Assembly: GCA_030770425.1 (NCBI GenBank)
Contig: JASJFT010000087.1
Coordinates: 117,081 to 181,080 of the forward strand
Length of the DNA: 64,000 nucleotides
Direction of reading: 5' to 3'
Source of the DNA: Darksidea phi
Taxonomy: Eukaryota > Ascomycota > Dothideomycetes > Pleosporales > Lentitheciaceae
The notes below the pieces were generated by a model. The model was not told the DNA's origin and made no database searches. It saw only the letters and a program-made list of their open reading frames with translations. Numbering within the stretch: position 1 is the stretch's first letter; every line of letters begins with the position of its first letter. Below, piece by piece: positions 54,521 through 64,000 of the stretch. The translations under genes were made by a program, and so were the position numbers.

Positions 54521-56745
54521 CTAGATCCAAAGAACACCGTATTTGCCATCTCTTTCAAACATTTCAAAATCCCACGTATCCAAAGCTTGCGTTGGATCCG
54601 TATCAACGTTGAATGTGTTACCACCGGATTGCTGCGCAAAATCAAGCGACCTGTAAGGAAACAAGTCCTTGACGTTTGCGGGCACGAGGTGTTGCGGGAA
54701 GCTCTGCCCGTCTTGTTGCTGGTCTAGCACCTTGATGACGACTGGGATGATCTCTCTAAAATCGGCAAGGATGCGTCGAGCAACATTCGTGTGCTGCGAG
54801 AAGTTGCGTATCATATCCAAGGCCTCCCCAAAGCCATCTGCGTACACTTTCCAGCTATCTTGCAGACCTATCGAAGCCAGGTCTCGAAGGCAGAGAGTGG
54901 ACAGGACGAGCAGAGGGGCGTTGAGAGACGTTGCCATGTGGAAGCGGAAAGAGTTGAGCGGGCTCGTCTCGGCGCTATGATCTCGGATACGCTGTACAAT
55001 CTCGACGGCGAGATCACCGCAGACGCGGCCGCGCTCACTGTCATACTTGAGAGACAACATGAATTGGCGAAAGATGTACAATCGTAGAAGGCTCAGGCGA
55101 GTATGTATGAGGATGTGCTGTCGCAGCCGTACGAGTTCGGGCGGTTGCTCTAGTGGTAGCAGCGGAATGGTGGGCAAGATAATTTCAGTCCAATGCTTGA
55201 TCTGGGCATCCAGAATAAGCGCGTTCTCACTATTAATGCCGTTCTTGATTACCGCTGCATCGAAAAGGCCATCCCAAACATCGGCAGACAGACGACCCCA
55301 GCAGGCCATGGAGTTGAGAAACGTGTTTGACGATTTAGAGAGATCAGGCTCTGGCAAGGGCTGCTCGGGATGAATGTCCTGGTTGTTGTTAGGTGAAAAC
55401 AACGGCCACACGCAATTCACTTACTCTGTCGAAAAGATATGTGGGCTGCTCAATGTCGATCCCTGGTTCACGTATGCAATACGGTCGCCCGCAGCTCAGC
55501 GAGATTTTACGATCCAAAACGTATGCAGTCCAAAAGATGCGTTGTCGCATATGTATCTCGAAAGGCGTGTGATTTCGCCAGGAGGACTGCTGATGGAGGC
55601 CGAATTGAAAGCCTAGCCGGCAACCCAGTCCGATGGCATTGTAGGCTGCGTTCGGCATGTCGGCAGAGGTCAGATAGACAGCCTAGACTGTTAGTCAGAA
55701 TGCCACACATGGACGGAGTGACTGACTTTTAGGACCAAATACTGGATCAGGCTCAAGTCGCCTCTTCCGCTGAGCTCCCTCTGACCAACCAGATCATTCG
55801 CTGCCTGGAACCATTGCCAGCCGGGAGGCTTACTGTTGACGGCTACAGGAAATGCGTCAACAGCAATGTCTGAACAGGCGAAAACTATGTAGTGCAATGC
55901 CAAAAAGCACACATCGCTACTGTGTATTGCTTGTGCGGCAAGCATGTGTTCGCTTCGCATTCGAAAATCCGCCTCGTTGATACAAGGATAGTAGGAGCTG
56001 AGGTCGTTGAAGAGAAAGTCTAGATGCTTCTGATAGTCGGTAGGATGGGGGAAGGGGAAGTTGCTGGAGCCTACGCGAATCGTCGCTGGGGAGTCAGCAC
56101 CGCTCGCGGGACTCATGACGGATATGGACGCTGGCTGGATGGCGACTTCGCTCAAGAAGAGGCTATCGCTGATGGCCTCGTCGCGCTCCATGCTACCTCG
56201 AGGGGTAACGGTCACGCCTCGCTCTTGCACCAGCGACTCCATCATGCTCTCGATGCGGGCCATGCGCGCCTCCATGGACATACCAAGCACACTGGCATCG
56301 CTTGCCCTCCGCTCCATGCTCTCGTGCCGCGGCAGTATGTTCCTCGGCGTGGGGCCGTTGCCATTCGTGCCATGTGCGGCCCGCGGCGGCTGGACGGCGG
56401 TGGGCCGGCTGAGGTTCTGCAGGGCTTCGGCTGCCGTCTGGTCTTCTGAATAGAAACATCGCCGTCCGTTATCGACACACCGCTGGCACGGGTTTTCGCC
56501 CGAGCACTGTGCTTCTCGTCACCAAGGTGCGCTGACATGCGTTTGGCTCGACATACCTTGAGCTTGGAGCGGCGGCACGACACGCTGTGCTCGCGTTAGT
56601 TGACGGAACCATCGGAATGCGAGCTCCAGATTCCCCGAGCAACTCACCAGGCCTTGGGCGCGTACTTGGAGCGCACCTTCTTGCGCTTCGGCGACGACGC
56701 GCCGTCGTCGTCGACCCGTGTGACAGGCGACCGTTGATGGTTCAT
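54521..56745 (-). CDS. Zn2Cys6 transcription factor with Fungal_trans domain
   Basis: Six exons: 56745-56648, 56584-56557 (28 nt), 56506-55727, 55682-55425 and 55378-54521 as joined; the first two introns split the zinc cluster. That is five exons in all; the joined frame is 673 aa. The cluster is C-VS-C-RRSKLK-C-SGENP-C-QR-C-VDNGRR-C (residues about 33-59), preceded by the basic KRKKVRSKYAPKA and followed by FYSED. A Fungal_trans domain covers about residues 200-420 (YYPCINEADFRMRSE, IGLGCRLGFQFGLHQQ, RQRIFWTAYVLDRKISLSCGRP, PEQP). No stop or frame problem was met. Nuclear regulator; target unknown. The start codon is 144 bp from the divergent threonine aspartase start, so the two share a promoter. 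The cluster recalls XlnR-like regulators but I cannot assign it. Confidence 0.9.
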
Positions 56746-56889
56746 TGGCACAGCTGTCTGTGGGGAACTGGAGCAGAGAGGAATGTTGCCCTGCAGTTGA
56801 AGCTCCGGGGTCCGAGCTTCGTTTCGGAACAACGGTCGGGACGTGGTAGAAGCCCGAGGACCAACGCCACGTGCAGGCCGAACACGCCC
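56746..56889. promoter_or_regulatory. 144-bp bidirectional promoter
   Basis: All the DNA between the start codons of the Zn2Cys6 gene (minus) and the threonine aspartase gene (plus). Both 5' UTRs and core promoters must fit or overlap here. No TATA box is seen; a CACGTG-like E-box half (CCACGTGC) lies at 56869-56876. Confidence 0.75.
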
Positions 56890-58176
56890 ATGGCTGCCGT
56901 CACCCCCCGGATCATCATCCACGGAGGTGCTGGCAACATCACCAGGCAGACCATTTCAAAGGAGAGATACAACGCGTACCAGGCCTCTCTCCGCAGAATA
57001 CTGGCCCTCTCTGCCCATCTTCTTGCGCGCCCCGGTGCCACCGCTCTCGATGTGGCCACTTACGCTGCATCGTTGCTCGAAGACGATGCCCTCTACAACT
57101 CGGCAAAGGGCGCCGTCTTCACCCGCGAAGGCAAGAACGAGCTCGAATGTAGCATCATGGTTTCGAACGGATACCGTAAACGTGCCGTGGGCTGCATGAT
57201 GCTGCAGCATGTCAAGAACCCCATCAAGCTGGCCAGAGAGCTGTTGATCAGGGGGGAGACAGATGATGGAGACGGCTCCAAAGATCACTGCCAGTACAGC
57301 GGTGCGTTTGTGGAGAGTTTGGCTGAGAAGTGGGGTTTGGAGATGGTGGAGCCGCACTATTTCTTTACCCAGCAGAGATGGGATGAGCACAGGCGAGGTT
57401 TGGAAGAAGAGGAGAAGGAAGAGCTGAAGGGAAGCGCCACAGGTATTACCGAGGTGAGCGACTGGGAGAAGACGAACTACATCCCACTTGGCACATGTGG
57501 AGCCGTGGTGCTCGATGGCTTTGGGACGGTATGTGTTGCGACATCGACGGGCGGTTTGACGAACAAGGTGCCAGGGCGCATTGGCGATACACCTACTACC
57601 GGCGCCGGATTCTGGGCAGAGGAATGGTATGAGACCGCCCCTATCCTCGCACCTCAGATGCTATACCAACCTTGCCCAACCTCGCCTCTTGACCAGCTCT
57701 CTCGGGGCAATATTCGCACTCTAGTCCGCGACTGTCTGCCCAGGGTAGCTGCATCAAGTTACCCATCAGACAAGTCGCCCGTACCGGATCGATACGGCGA
57801 GAAGGCCTCTCGCATCCGCCATGTGGTCGGTATATCCGGCACAGGGAATGGAGACACGTTCATCCGACTCGCGGCTGCTATCACCACAGCCTCAAAGTCG
57901 CGCTTCACCCCAACCTCGCTTTCCAATGCTCTCACCTGGATGACTGGTCCCGGCGGAGAACTGCAGAAGTCGGCTGGCGACAGATGGGGCCGCTCTCACG
58001 CGGGGACTGGCGGTATGATCGGCATTGAACTGGTGGGTCTGAAAGGGTCTGTTGTGCAGGACTATAACTGCGGCGGAATGTTTCGGGCATGGACAGAGGA
58101 AGACGGAGAGCAGAAGTGCTTGATCTTCCGGGAGGATCGGTATGAGAGCGGGCCGAAAGGATGGCTGGATGGGTAG
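56890..58176 (+). CDS. Threonine aspartase / asparaginase-2 family N-terminal nucleophile hydrolase
   Basis: Intronless, 428 aa from MAAVTPRIIIHGGAG; the frame is open upstream to 56587, but that overlaps the divergent gene. The N-terminal IIIHGGAGN is the family opening. The cleavage and catalytic site is Thr202 in PLGTCGAVVLDG (relatives GTVGAVA), where self-cleavage frees the Thr nucleophile. Substrate-loop marks follow: ATSTGGLTNKVPGRIGDTPTTGAG. DATALD-type helices appear as GATALDVATYAASLLEDD. Human taspase 1 cleaves after Asp in nuclear proteins; fungal members may be taspases or isoaspartyl peptidases/asparaginases, undecided here. A long insert (residues 140-190, with an acidic EEEEKEEL) precedes the cleavage site. 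Confidence 0.88.
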   Translation: MAAVTPRIIIHGGAGNITRQTISKERYNAYQASLRRILALSAHLLARPGATALDVATYAASLLEDDALYNSAKGAVFTREGKNELECSIMVSNGYRKRAVGCMMLQHVKNPIKLARELLIRGETDDGDGSKDHCQYSGAFVESLAEKWGLEMVEPHYFFTQQRWDEHRRGLEEEEKEELKGSATGITEVSDWEKTNYIPLGTCGAVVLDGFGTVCVATSTGGLTNKVPGRIGDTPTTGAGFWAEEWYETAPILAPQMLYQPCPTSPLDQLSRGNIRTLVRDCLPRVAASSYPSDKSPVPDRYGEKASRIRHVVGISGTGNGDTFIRLAAAITTASKSRFTPTSLSNALTWMTGPGGELQKSAGDRWGRSHAGTGGMIGIELVGLKGSVVQDYNCGGMFRAWTEEDGEQKCLIFREDRYESGPKGWLDG

Positions 58177-58470
58177 AGTATGATTCCTGGCAGGCAGTCC
58201 GCAGAGCAGTTGAACTAGTCTATCACTGTAGACATGAGCTTCACCGAAAGAGCATCATGCGGGAGACTAATGAGGTGCCGACAAATGCTGAGGCTTGGCA
58301 CGGTGGCTGTCAAAGTACGGTAGCCGGAGTTTGCGCGTCGTCAGCCACAATGAACCCCCGCGTCATGCCGCTCCAGATATAATCCGCTTGCACCTGCATC
58401 TGCACCTACACATTCTCCATACCTACGCCCTCTCACCTCGCACCCTCGCCACCCCGGACCTGCCGTCGAG

Positions 58471-59923
58471 ATGCCCTTTTCAATCAACAATCCGCTGCCC
58501 TCGTCGTTAGGAAGTAAGTCACCGTCGCATGCGCCCGCGTCAAAGCTCGAAACCATGACGTCGCTAACAACTTGACAGGCGAGTGCAGGAAGGCGGGCAA
58601 GATTCTGGCTTCCTTTGTAGACCCGCGACAAGCCTTTGGCCCTGATAAGATCATCCCGCCGCAGATTCTCGCCAATGCAAAGGTTTGTTCCCTACGCACA
58701 GCCTTGCTTTGTACCTCCGGGGCTGCCGAAACCATGGTGCCCATGTATTGACACGCGTAGGGCCTTGCTATCCTCACCATTTTCAAGGCTGGGTTCCTCG
58801 GCACCGCACGTTTCGGATCCGGCGTCGTCGTCGCGCGTCTCGCCGACGGTTCTTGGTCGGCGCCTTCAGCTATCGGCTCGCTCGGCGCCGGGTTCGGTGG
58901 GCAGCTTGGCTTCGAGCTCACCGACTTCGTATTCATCCTGAACGATGCGAGTGCGGTCAAAACCTTCGCCCAGGCCGGCTCGCTCACATTTGGCGGCAAT
59001 GTGTCGATAGCAGCGGGGCCGGTCGGACGAAATGCGGAAGCGGCGGGCGCGGCAAGCCTGAGGAGTGTGGCTGGCATATTCAGCTACAGCAAGACCAAGG
59101 GTCTATTCGCAGGTGTGAGTCTGGAGGGTGGCGGTATGATTGAGCGGAGAGACGCCAATGAGAAGCTATACGGCAGGAGGTGGACAGCGAGAGAAATATT
59201 GAGCGGCCAGATGCCTCCACCTCCCGCCGCAGAGCCGCTGATGCGCGTCCTGAACTCGCGCGTCTTTGCAGGTGTGGCGGGTGCCACCCTTTCCAACGAC
59301 CAGATGTACAACGACCTCCCCATCTACGACGACGCACACGACGATGTGGTCTGGAATGGCCGCAGAGGTTCAGCCCTTGGCGAGGGTGTGCGCTCAAACC
59401 GGACAGGATCCATGGGTGCTACCGACGACGAGTACACCTATCGCGACCGACCGCAACGAGCAAGTACCTGGGCAGATGATGTCTATGACCGCCAACCCAC
59501 ATCAGCAGGCGGAGCAAGTGGTCTTAATCGGTCCTTCTCCACGCGCGCGAACCCGAACGAGACCTTTGATCAGATGGATAGCCGCACGCGTAGCAATTCT
59601 GCCTTCGGCGACGACTACAGCTACAGTGATAGAAAGCCTAGCAGACCAACAGCGCCGAAGCCACAGTTCAATCTCAGTAAGAGGCAGAGTGCGGGACCTG
59701 GTCAGGCTATTGCCAAGTTCACTTTTGACCCAGACCAGCCGGGCGATTTAGGGTTCAAAAAGGGCGAGATCATCACCATCATAAAGAAGACCGAGAGTGA
59801 GACAGATTGGTGGACGGGTCGGATAGGAGACCGTGAGGGCATCTTCCCGAGGTGTGTGACTCCATCTTATAAAATTCTGCATTTGTTAACATACATAGCA
59901 ACTATGTGGAGACAGTCGATTAG
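58471..59923 (+). CDS. YSC84: Ysc84-type SYLF-SH3 actin/endocytosis protein
   Basis: Four exons: 58471-58513, 58579-58682, 58761-59851 and 59899-59923; 420 aa. Start MPFSINNPLPSSLGS. The SYLF domain (about residues 15-240) shows ECRKAGKILASFVDP, GLAILTIFKAGFLG, SGVVVARL, GFGGQLGFELTDFVFILN and the Gly-rich GGNVSIAAGPVGRNAEA, then SYSKTKGLFAGVSLEG. A disordered Ser/Asp-rich linker leads to a C-terminal SH3 domain: [43 protein letters not shown]. The last exon (25 nt) supplies SNYVETVD, without which the SH3 would lack its conserved NYV. Known: Ysc84/Lsb3 binds Las17 and actin at endocytic patches; SYLF binds phosphoinositides. Gene symbol by orthology. Confidence 0.92.
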
Positions 59924-60494
59924 ATCCACCCACGAACACTCTCATGCTAACACTTCTCCTTTTTACATTCTTACGAAGATACCTTTTCTGAAATTTTACA
60001 TAGACTGCTGCCTCAGGTTTCGTTCTTCAACGCTCAAGTGATTTCTGCGTGTTCCCTCTATACGATGCTTTCGCCCAGATCATAGCAAGGCGTTCAGGAG
60101 AGCTTGTCTTCTTCAATTCACGTATTGTGGAAATCCTACTGCTAGTGACAGGTGGTGTAAAGACGGAATGTGGTTCTATATATAAGCATAACCAAATGAT
60201 TTGAATATGTTGGCTCGAGAGGCGAAAACGATGTCTGTACGCTCGATATCATGATCTAATGTGCCAAGGATACAATGGTCTACACCTTCACTCAGGAAGA
60301 AGCATGTACATTTCAATACCGCTTGAAATTCAGCCGGAGTATTTTAGAATTTGTAATGCTAAGCTTGACAGCCTGTCTTATCTCCGCCATTAAAAGCCGT
60401 GGAGCTCGACCCCGCACCTGGGCTCTTTTGTACCCATCACCAAATCTGCGAGACCATTGAGTATTATCAAAAGTATACGGTACGAAAAAAAAAA
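59924..60494. other. Intergenic region
   Basis: 570 bp with the 3' region of the Ysc84 gene and the promoter of the next amidase. A TATATATA run is at 60176-60183. A 10-A run (60485-60494) directly precedes the amidase start codon. Confidence 0.5.
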
Positions 60495-62426
60495 ATGATG
60501 ACGAAACCATGGAATGAACGCGCCAAAGAGAAGCGTGAGGCTATACTAGCCGCTATCCCAAAGGAATGGCGCATCGATAACCCACCAGTGGAAGAGCAGG
60601 TCGATGTTACGGGAAAGTACGTTCAACAGTTTTTGAGTGGGAGGGAGGTTGAGATTACGGAGAATACGGCTGAAGGAATAGTGGATAAACTCGTGAAGGG
60701 GGAGTGGCAGAGCGAGGAGGTGGTGAGGGCGTTTTGCCACAGGGCGGCATTGGCACATCAGTTGGTTAGTCATAAGGATCCATAAAGACGAACGGTGGAG
60801 CGACATGCAGGCAAAAACGTCTGACCTTCGTAGCTCCACTGCCTCCATGAGGTGTTTTTCGACGCGGCTATTGCAAATGCGAAGGCTCTCGACGAGTATT
60901 ACGCTCAACACAAGAAACCGATCGGTCCACTGCACGGTCTTCCAGTCAGTCTTAAAGACCAATTCCATGTCAAAGACGTGGAAACTACCATGGGGTATGT
61001 CGGTTGGATCGATACCTTTGAAGGAAATACGGGGAGCGGTAAAGAGAAGGTGTTTGAGAGTGAGATGGTGAGAGAGCTCAGAGACTGTGGCGCTGTGTTG
61101 TACTGTAAAACGAGTGTGCCTCATACGCTCATGTGTGGGGAGACGGTGAATAATATTGTGGGTTATACGTTAAATCCGAAGAATAGGCATCTTTCGGCTG
61201 GAGGGAGCTCTGGCGGTGAGGGTGCGTTGATTGGAATTAAAGGATGTATGTAAAGGCCATTTCTACTCTTCTTTCCTCTATCCATACTGCATCTCTAGGT
61301 ACGATCGATGGCTGACGAGTTATGATCGCAGCACCCCTCGGTTTCGGCACAGACATCGGCGGCTCAATCCGCATTCCCGCTGCCTTCAATGGCCTCTACG
61401 GCATCCGACCTTCCACAGGGCGCCTCCCCTACTCCGGCATGGCAAATTCTATGGACGGCCAGAACTCCATATTATCCGTCGTTGGGCCGCTAGCGACGAG
61501 CGCGAGCTCTTTGAGGTTGGCAATGAAAGCGCTTTTGGACAAAAGACCGTGGTTGTATGATCCGATGGTTCATGAGCTGCCCTGGCGGGATGAGCACGAA
61601 CGTGAGATTCTAGATATGGTTGGCAAGACAGGCACAACCGAGAACGGAAGGTTGTGCTTTGGGGTTATGAGGACCGATGGGATTGTCAACCCAGTACCGC
61701 CCGTACGACGCGCCGTTGACATCGTCGTCAAGGTATTGAAGGACCAAGGCCTTGAAGTTATCGACTGGCAGCCACCCTCCCACAAACATATCAACGACAC
61801 AGCGTTCTGCACCTGGGCCTTCGATGGCGGGAACGATGTCAAAGCCGCTTTCGCCCTTTCCGGCGAGCCTCTAGCGCCACAAGTTTCTTTCTACGAAAAA
61901 ATTGAAAAGGAGATGACTGCCAGTGAGATTGCTGCTGTGAATGTAAGGTTGAGGGAGTTGAAGAAAGAGTATTTGGATTATTGGGTAAGCACGGAGAAGA
62001 TTACCGGAACGGGGAGGCCAGTTGATGCGGTGATTTGTCCGCTGGCGCCGTTTCCGGCGGCGAGGAGGGAGCGGTATGGATACTACGGATATAGCACTTG
62101 GGTCAACGCGCTGGATTATACGAGTGTGGTTGTGCCAATTTGTAACGTTGACAAAAGCATCGACAAAGTGGATGAAAGCTATGCACCCATCGACGAGACA
62201 GATGGGGAGATCCAACGAGGCTGTGAGTTTCTCTCCCATCCCGTGAAATTAAAGGGCTGGTCATGCGGATAGGTAATTCCAATTCAGAGGTGCTAACACT
62301 AGTGTTGCAGATGACCCCGAGATATACGATGGCGCACATGTTGGTCTGCAACTTATCGGAAGAAGATTGCAAGAGGAGAAGATGATCGCTATTGCGGAGT
62401 TTGTTGGGAAGGCTATTGGGAAGTGA
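60495..62426 (+). CDS. Cytosolic amidase (acetamidase-like, amidase signature)
   Basis: Four exons: 60495-60764, 60834-61245, 61332-62222 and 62311-62426; introns of 69, 86 and 88 bp; 562 aa. Start MMTKPWNERAKEKRE, with no signal peptide. Triad: Lys131 in LPVSLKDQ, cis-Ser about 215 in SAGGSSGGEG, and nucleophile Ser239 in GTDIGGSIRIPAA. Ser228 in IKGSPLGFGTD is created by the second splice and confirms it. The layout (EWRIDNPP near the start, GFRPS-like YGIRPSTGRLPYSG, ending YDPEIYDGAHVGLQLIGRRLQEE) matches fungal acetamidase/AmdS relatives. Role: hydrolysis of small amides for use as nitrogen or carbon source. The substrate is not certain; paralogues act in secondary metabolism. Relation to the secreted amidase at 22.6-24.5 kb is distant. 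Confidence 0.9.
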
Positions 62427-63291
62427 AGGACTTAGATGGACGGCCCTCCCCCAAGAGCTTGGGCCACTACCTGGAGTGACGTCATGTTGGCTCCTGCCGA
62501 CTGTGTTTTTCCCTGATTTATCACCTTCTCCGTCACCAGATCCAAGCAGACTCCAACCATTCTTTATACAGAAGGTCCAAATTTGCGCCGCCGCTTGAAT
62601 CAGAACCCACAGTCTCCACCTTGAATTTGCCCCTCTCTTCGTCAGTTTGACTTGGAACTTTAAGAAGGCCACCGTTCTTCTGACTCAATGACTTAGGATA
62701 GTCGATATGTAGAACCAGAATCAGAAGCCCACGCTCGTCTGGATCATGGAATCTAGGTAGCCCAAAGGGAAGAAGATGGCATAACCATCTCGAGTCCATC
62801 AGCTCTAGACATCTCATTTTTAGCTCAACAGCGTTACGCGTTTTGATTGTCTCCCCCAGCCGCATAGCGCCTTGCATAGGGTTATCCATATGATATGGGA
62901 GAGGACTGGTTTACCGAACATAGGATGAGGTATCTACAGTTGAATTAGTCTTACTTCCACAGTAGGATGGCCGGTGGACATGAGCATGGGAATACTATCT
63001 CAACAGTGGTAGGTTGCCATCAGCGACCGTGCGTCTCTCCGACATGGCAGCTTTTTGCCCGGCGTAGAAATCCGCCATTGATGCTGAAGAAGCTCCTCCA
63101 CGAATGAACAAAGAAGTGAATCATCCGTAGCATGACCTGTATACCACTCCTCCATGCAAAGATCTCGTTCGATCTCAGTCTCCAAGTTTGCATTATCGGC
63201 AAGCCATTTGTATGCACCCCTCCAAACCGTTCCACGAACTTTTCTCAACGCGGACCGTTTTCAGCGTCGCCCGAAAAGCGTCTCCTGGTGC

Positions 63292-63350
63292 AAGTGGAAG
63301 TGGAAGTGGAAGTGGAAGTGGAAGTGGAAGTGGAAGTGGAAGTGGAAGTG
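63292..63350. repeat. AAGTGG hexanucleotide microsatellite
   Basis: About ten perfect copies of aagtgg. Each frame reads an open dipeptide repeat (such as Gly-Ser), which creates false long open frames here. Confidence 0.95.
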
Positions 63351-63851
63351 ACAGTGGTAGCGGGAACCCAACCTTACGTATCTTCTGCCTCACGCCATGG
63401 TACAGAATTGTATGGATTCATCGCGATCGGTACGTAACCATCTTTTTGCGAGGAACAAACTGTATACTTCAAAGGCGCACACAGTCCGAAAAAAAAACCC
63501 CCCCAAAGCTAAACCCCAAATCCGTGTCCATTGGAGTAATTCCATTCGGAGCATATCCAAACATTCCCATAGTAACCGCGTGATGCTATCCTACACCATC
63601 GCTACGAATCCCCCAGATTAGAGCCCAACCACGTCCTTTAGTATCAATCAGCTCCGACCCAGTTTCCATATCAGAAGTCCTCGACATTCGCCGCTCCGCT
63701 CTCGTCACTAGAACTCGTTGGTGCGTGCATGTTTGATTTTCCGTCTGGTTTAACCCCAGCGGTCGGACCTACTGAATTGGAAGGGAAAAATTCGTTTGAT
63801 TCAGTATGTGTGCTTTCCGGGGTGGGGATATGTAATTGCAGCTCACTCATG

Positions 63852-63855
<4 letters not shown>

Positions 63856-63886
<31 letters not shown>
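63856..63886. repeat. 31-base poly-T tract followed by G/C homopolymers
   Basis: 31 T, then a sequence with G6, G4, C8, G5 and G4 runs to the window end. The mix of homopolymers is unlike the rest of the window. Confidence 0.9.
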
Positions 63887-63889
<3 letters not shown>

Positions 63890-64000
63890 GCGAGGTCTGG
63901 GGGGCGGTTTGCCCGTTAAAACCGGGGTGCCCCCCCCGCGGGGGCGATTTGGCGGGGCGGCATGGGTGTACAGAATTGACGAAATATGGCCCCGTTTGCC

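Larger units (their letters stand above)
62427..64000. other. Gene-poor tail with repeats; possible unrecognised minus-strand remnants
   Basis: Two minus frames, 62533-62889 (118 codons: WLCHLLPFGLPRFHDPDERG) and 63000-63248 (82 codons: VWRGAYKWLADNANLETEIE), look more protein-like than chance and may be pieces of one decayed or multi-exon gene of unknown family. I could not join them. Repeats are listed separately. The last 115 bases are GC-homopolymer rich. Confidence 0.4.

Noticed and set aside
63188..63583. 131-codon plus frame with Gly-Ser repeat
   Set aside because: Its length comes from the AAGTGG microsatellite, which is open in every frame.
1..64000. Secondary-metabolite backbone cluster or CRISPR array
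   Set aside because: No PKS, NRPS, terpene synthase or DMATS motifs were found; the tandem arrays have no spacers. The accessory enzymes alone do not make a cluster.

Overview
The window is nuclear DNA of a filamentous ascomycete (Pezizomycotina, probably Dothideomycetes). The reasons are short introns (44-136 bp) with GTRNGT donors, CTRAC branch points and YAG acceptors; three Zn2Cys6 regulators; genes about 2-3 kb apart on both strands; an NLR relic broken by C-to-T/G-to-A nonsense changes of the RIP kind; and typical fungal families (Ysc84/SYLF-SH3, a TCO89-like protein, fungal ABCA and ABCF proteins). For 14 genes I rebuilt the exons by hand, and every joined reading frame came out as a multiple of three. 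The class assignment rests on overall impression and is not proven.

Layout. 1-9.9 kb is gene-poor. It holds a J-domain protein, a RIP-damaged NACHT-type NLR fragment (3346-3702), a three-exon hyaluronan/chitin-synthase-like GT2 glycosyltransferase, a 3beta-HSD-type dehydrogenase, and a repeat-rich block (AT-rich stretch, CCCCTAA palindromes, 22-bp tandem array). 9.9-19.4 kb carries an acyltransferase-3 membrane protein, a full ABCA transporter (1550 aa) and a divergent Zn2Cys6 factor. 20-32.8 kb carries a broken F-box-like gene, an NmrA-like protein, a secreted amidase, MTA phosphorylase, a second Zn2Cys6 factor, an SDR and a secreted L-amino-acid oxidase whose only intron is 57 bp and open in frame. 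34-50 kb looks like conserved core genome: a 2EXR-like protein, a DxD glycosyltransferase, two zinc-finger proteins, an ABCF ATPase and a TCO89-like TORC1 protein, plus unknown disordered proteins. 51.4-64 kb has a small GPI-type wall protein, a 2.7 kb gene-free stretch, a third Zn2Cys6 factor sharing a 144-bp promoter with a threonine aspartase, Ysc84, a second amidase, and a repeat-rich tail.

How the genes may work together. Most are single housekeeping or accessory genes. Two neighbourhoods could be functional groups, both by inference only: (a) acyltransferase + ABCA exporter + divergent regulator (9.9-19.4 kb); (b) NmrA-like sensor, secreted amidase, regulator, SDR and secreted amino-acid oxidase (21-32.8 kb), which could serve nitrogen scavenging and has clustered GATAAG sites upstream of the oxidase. 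No PKS, NRPS, terpene synthase, CRISPR array, rRNA or convincing tRNA was seen.
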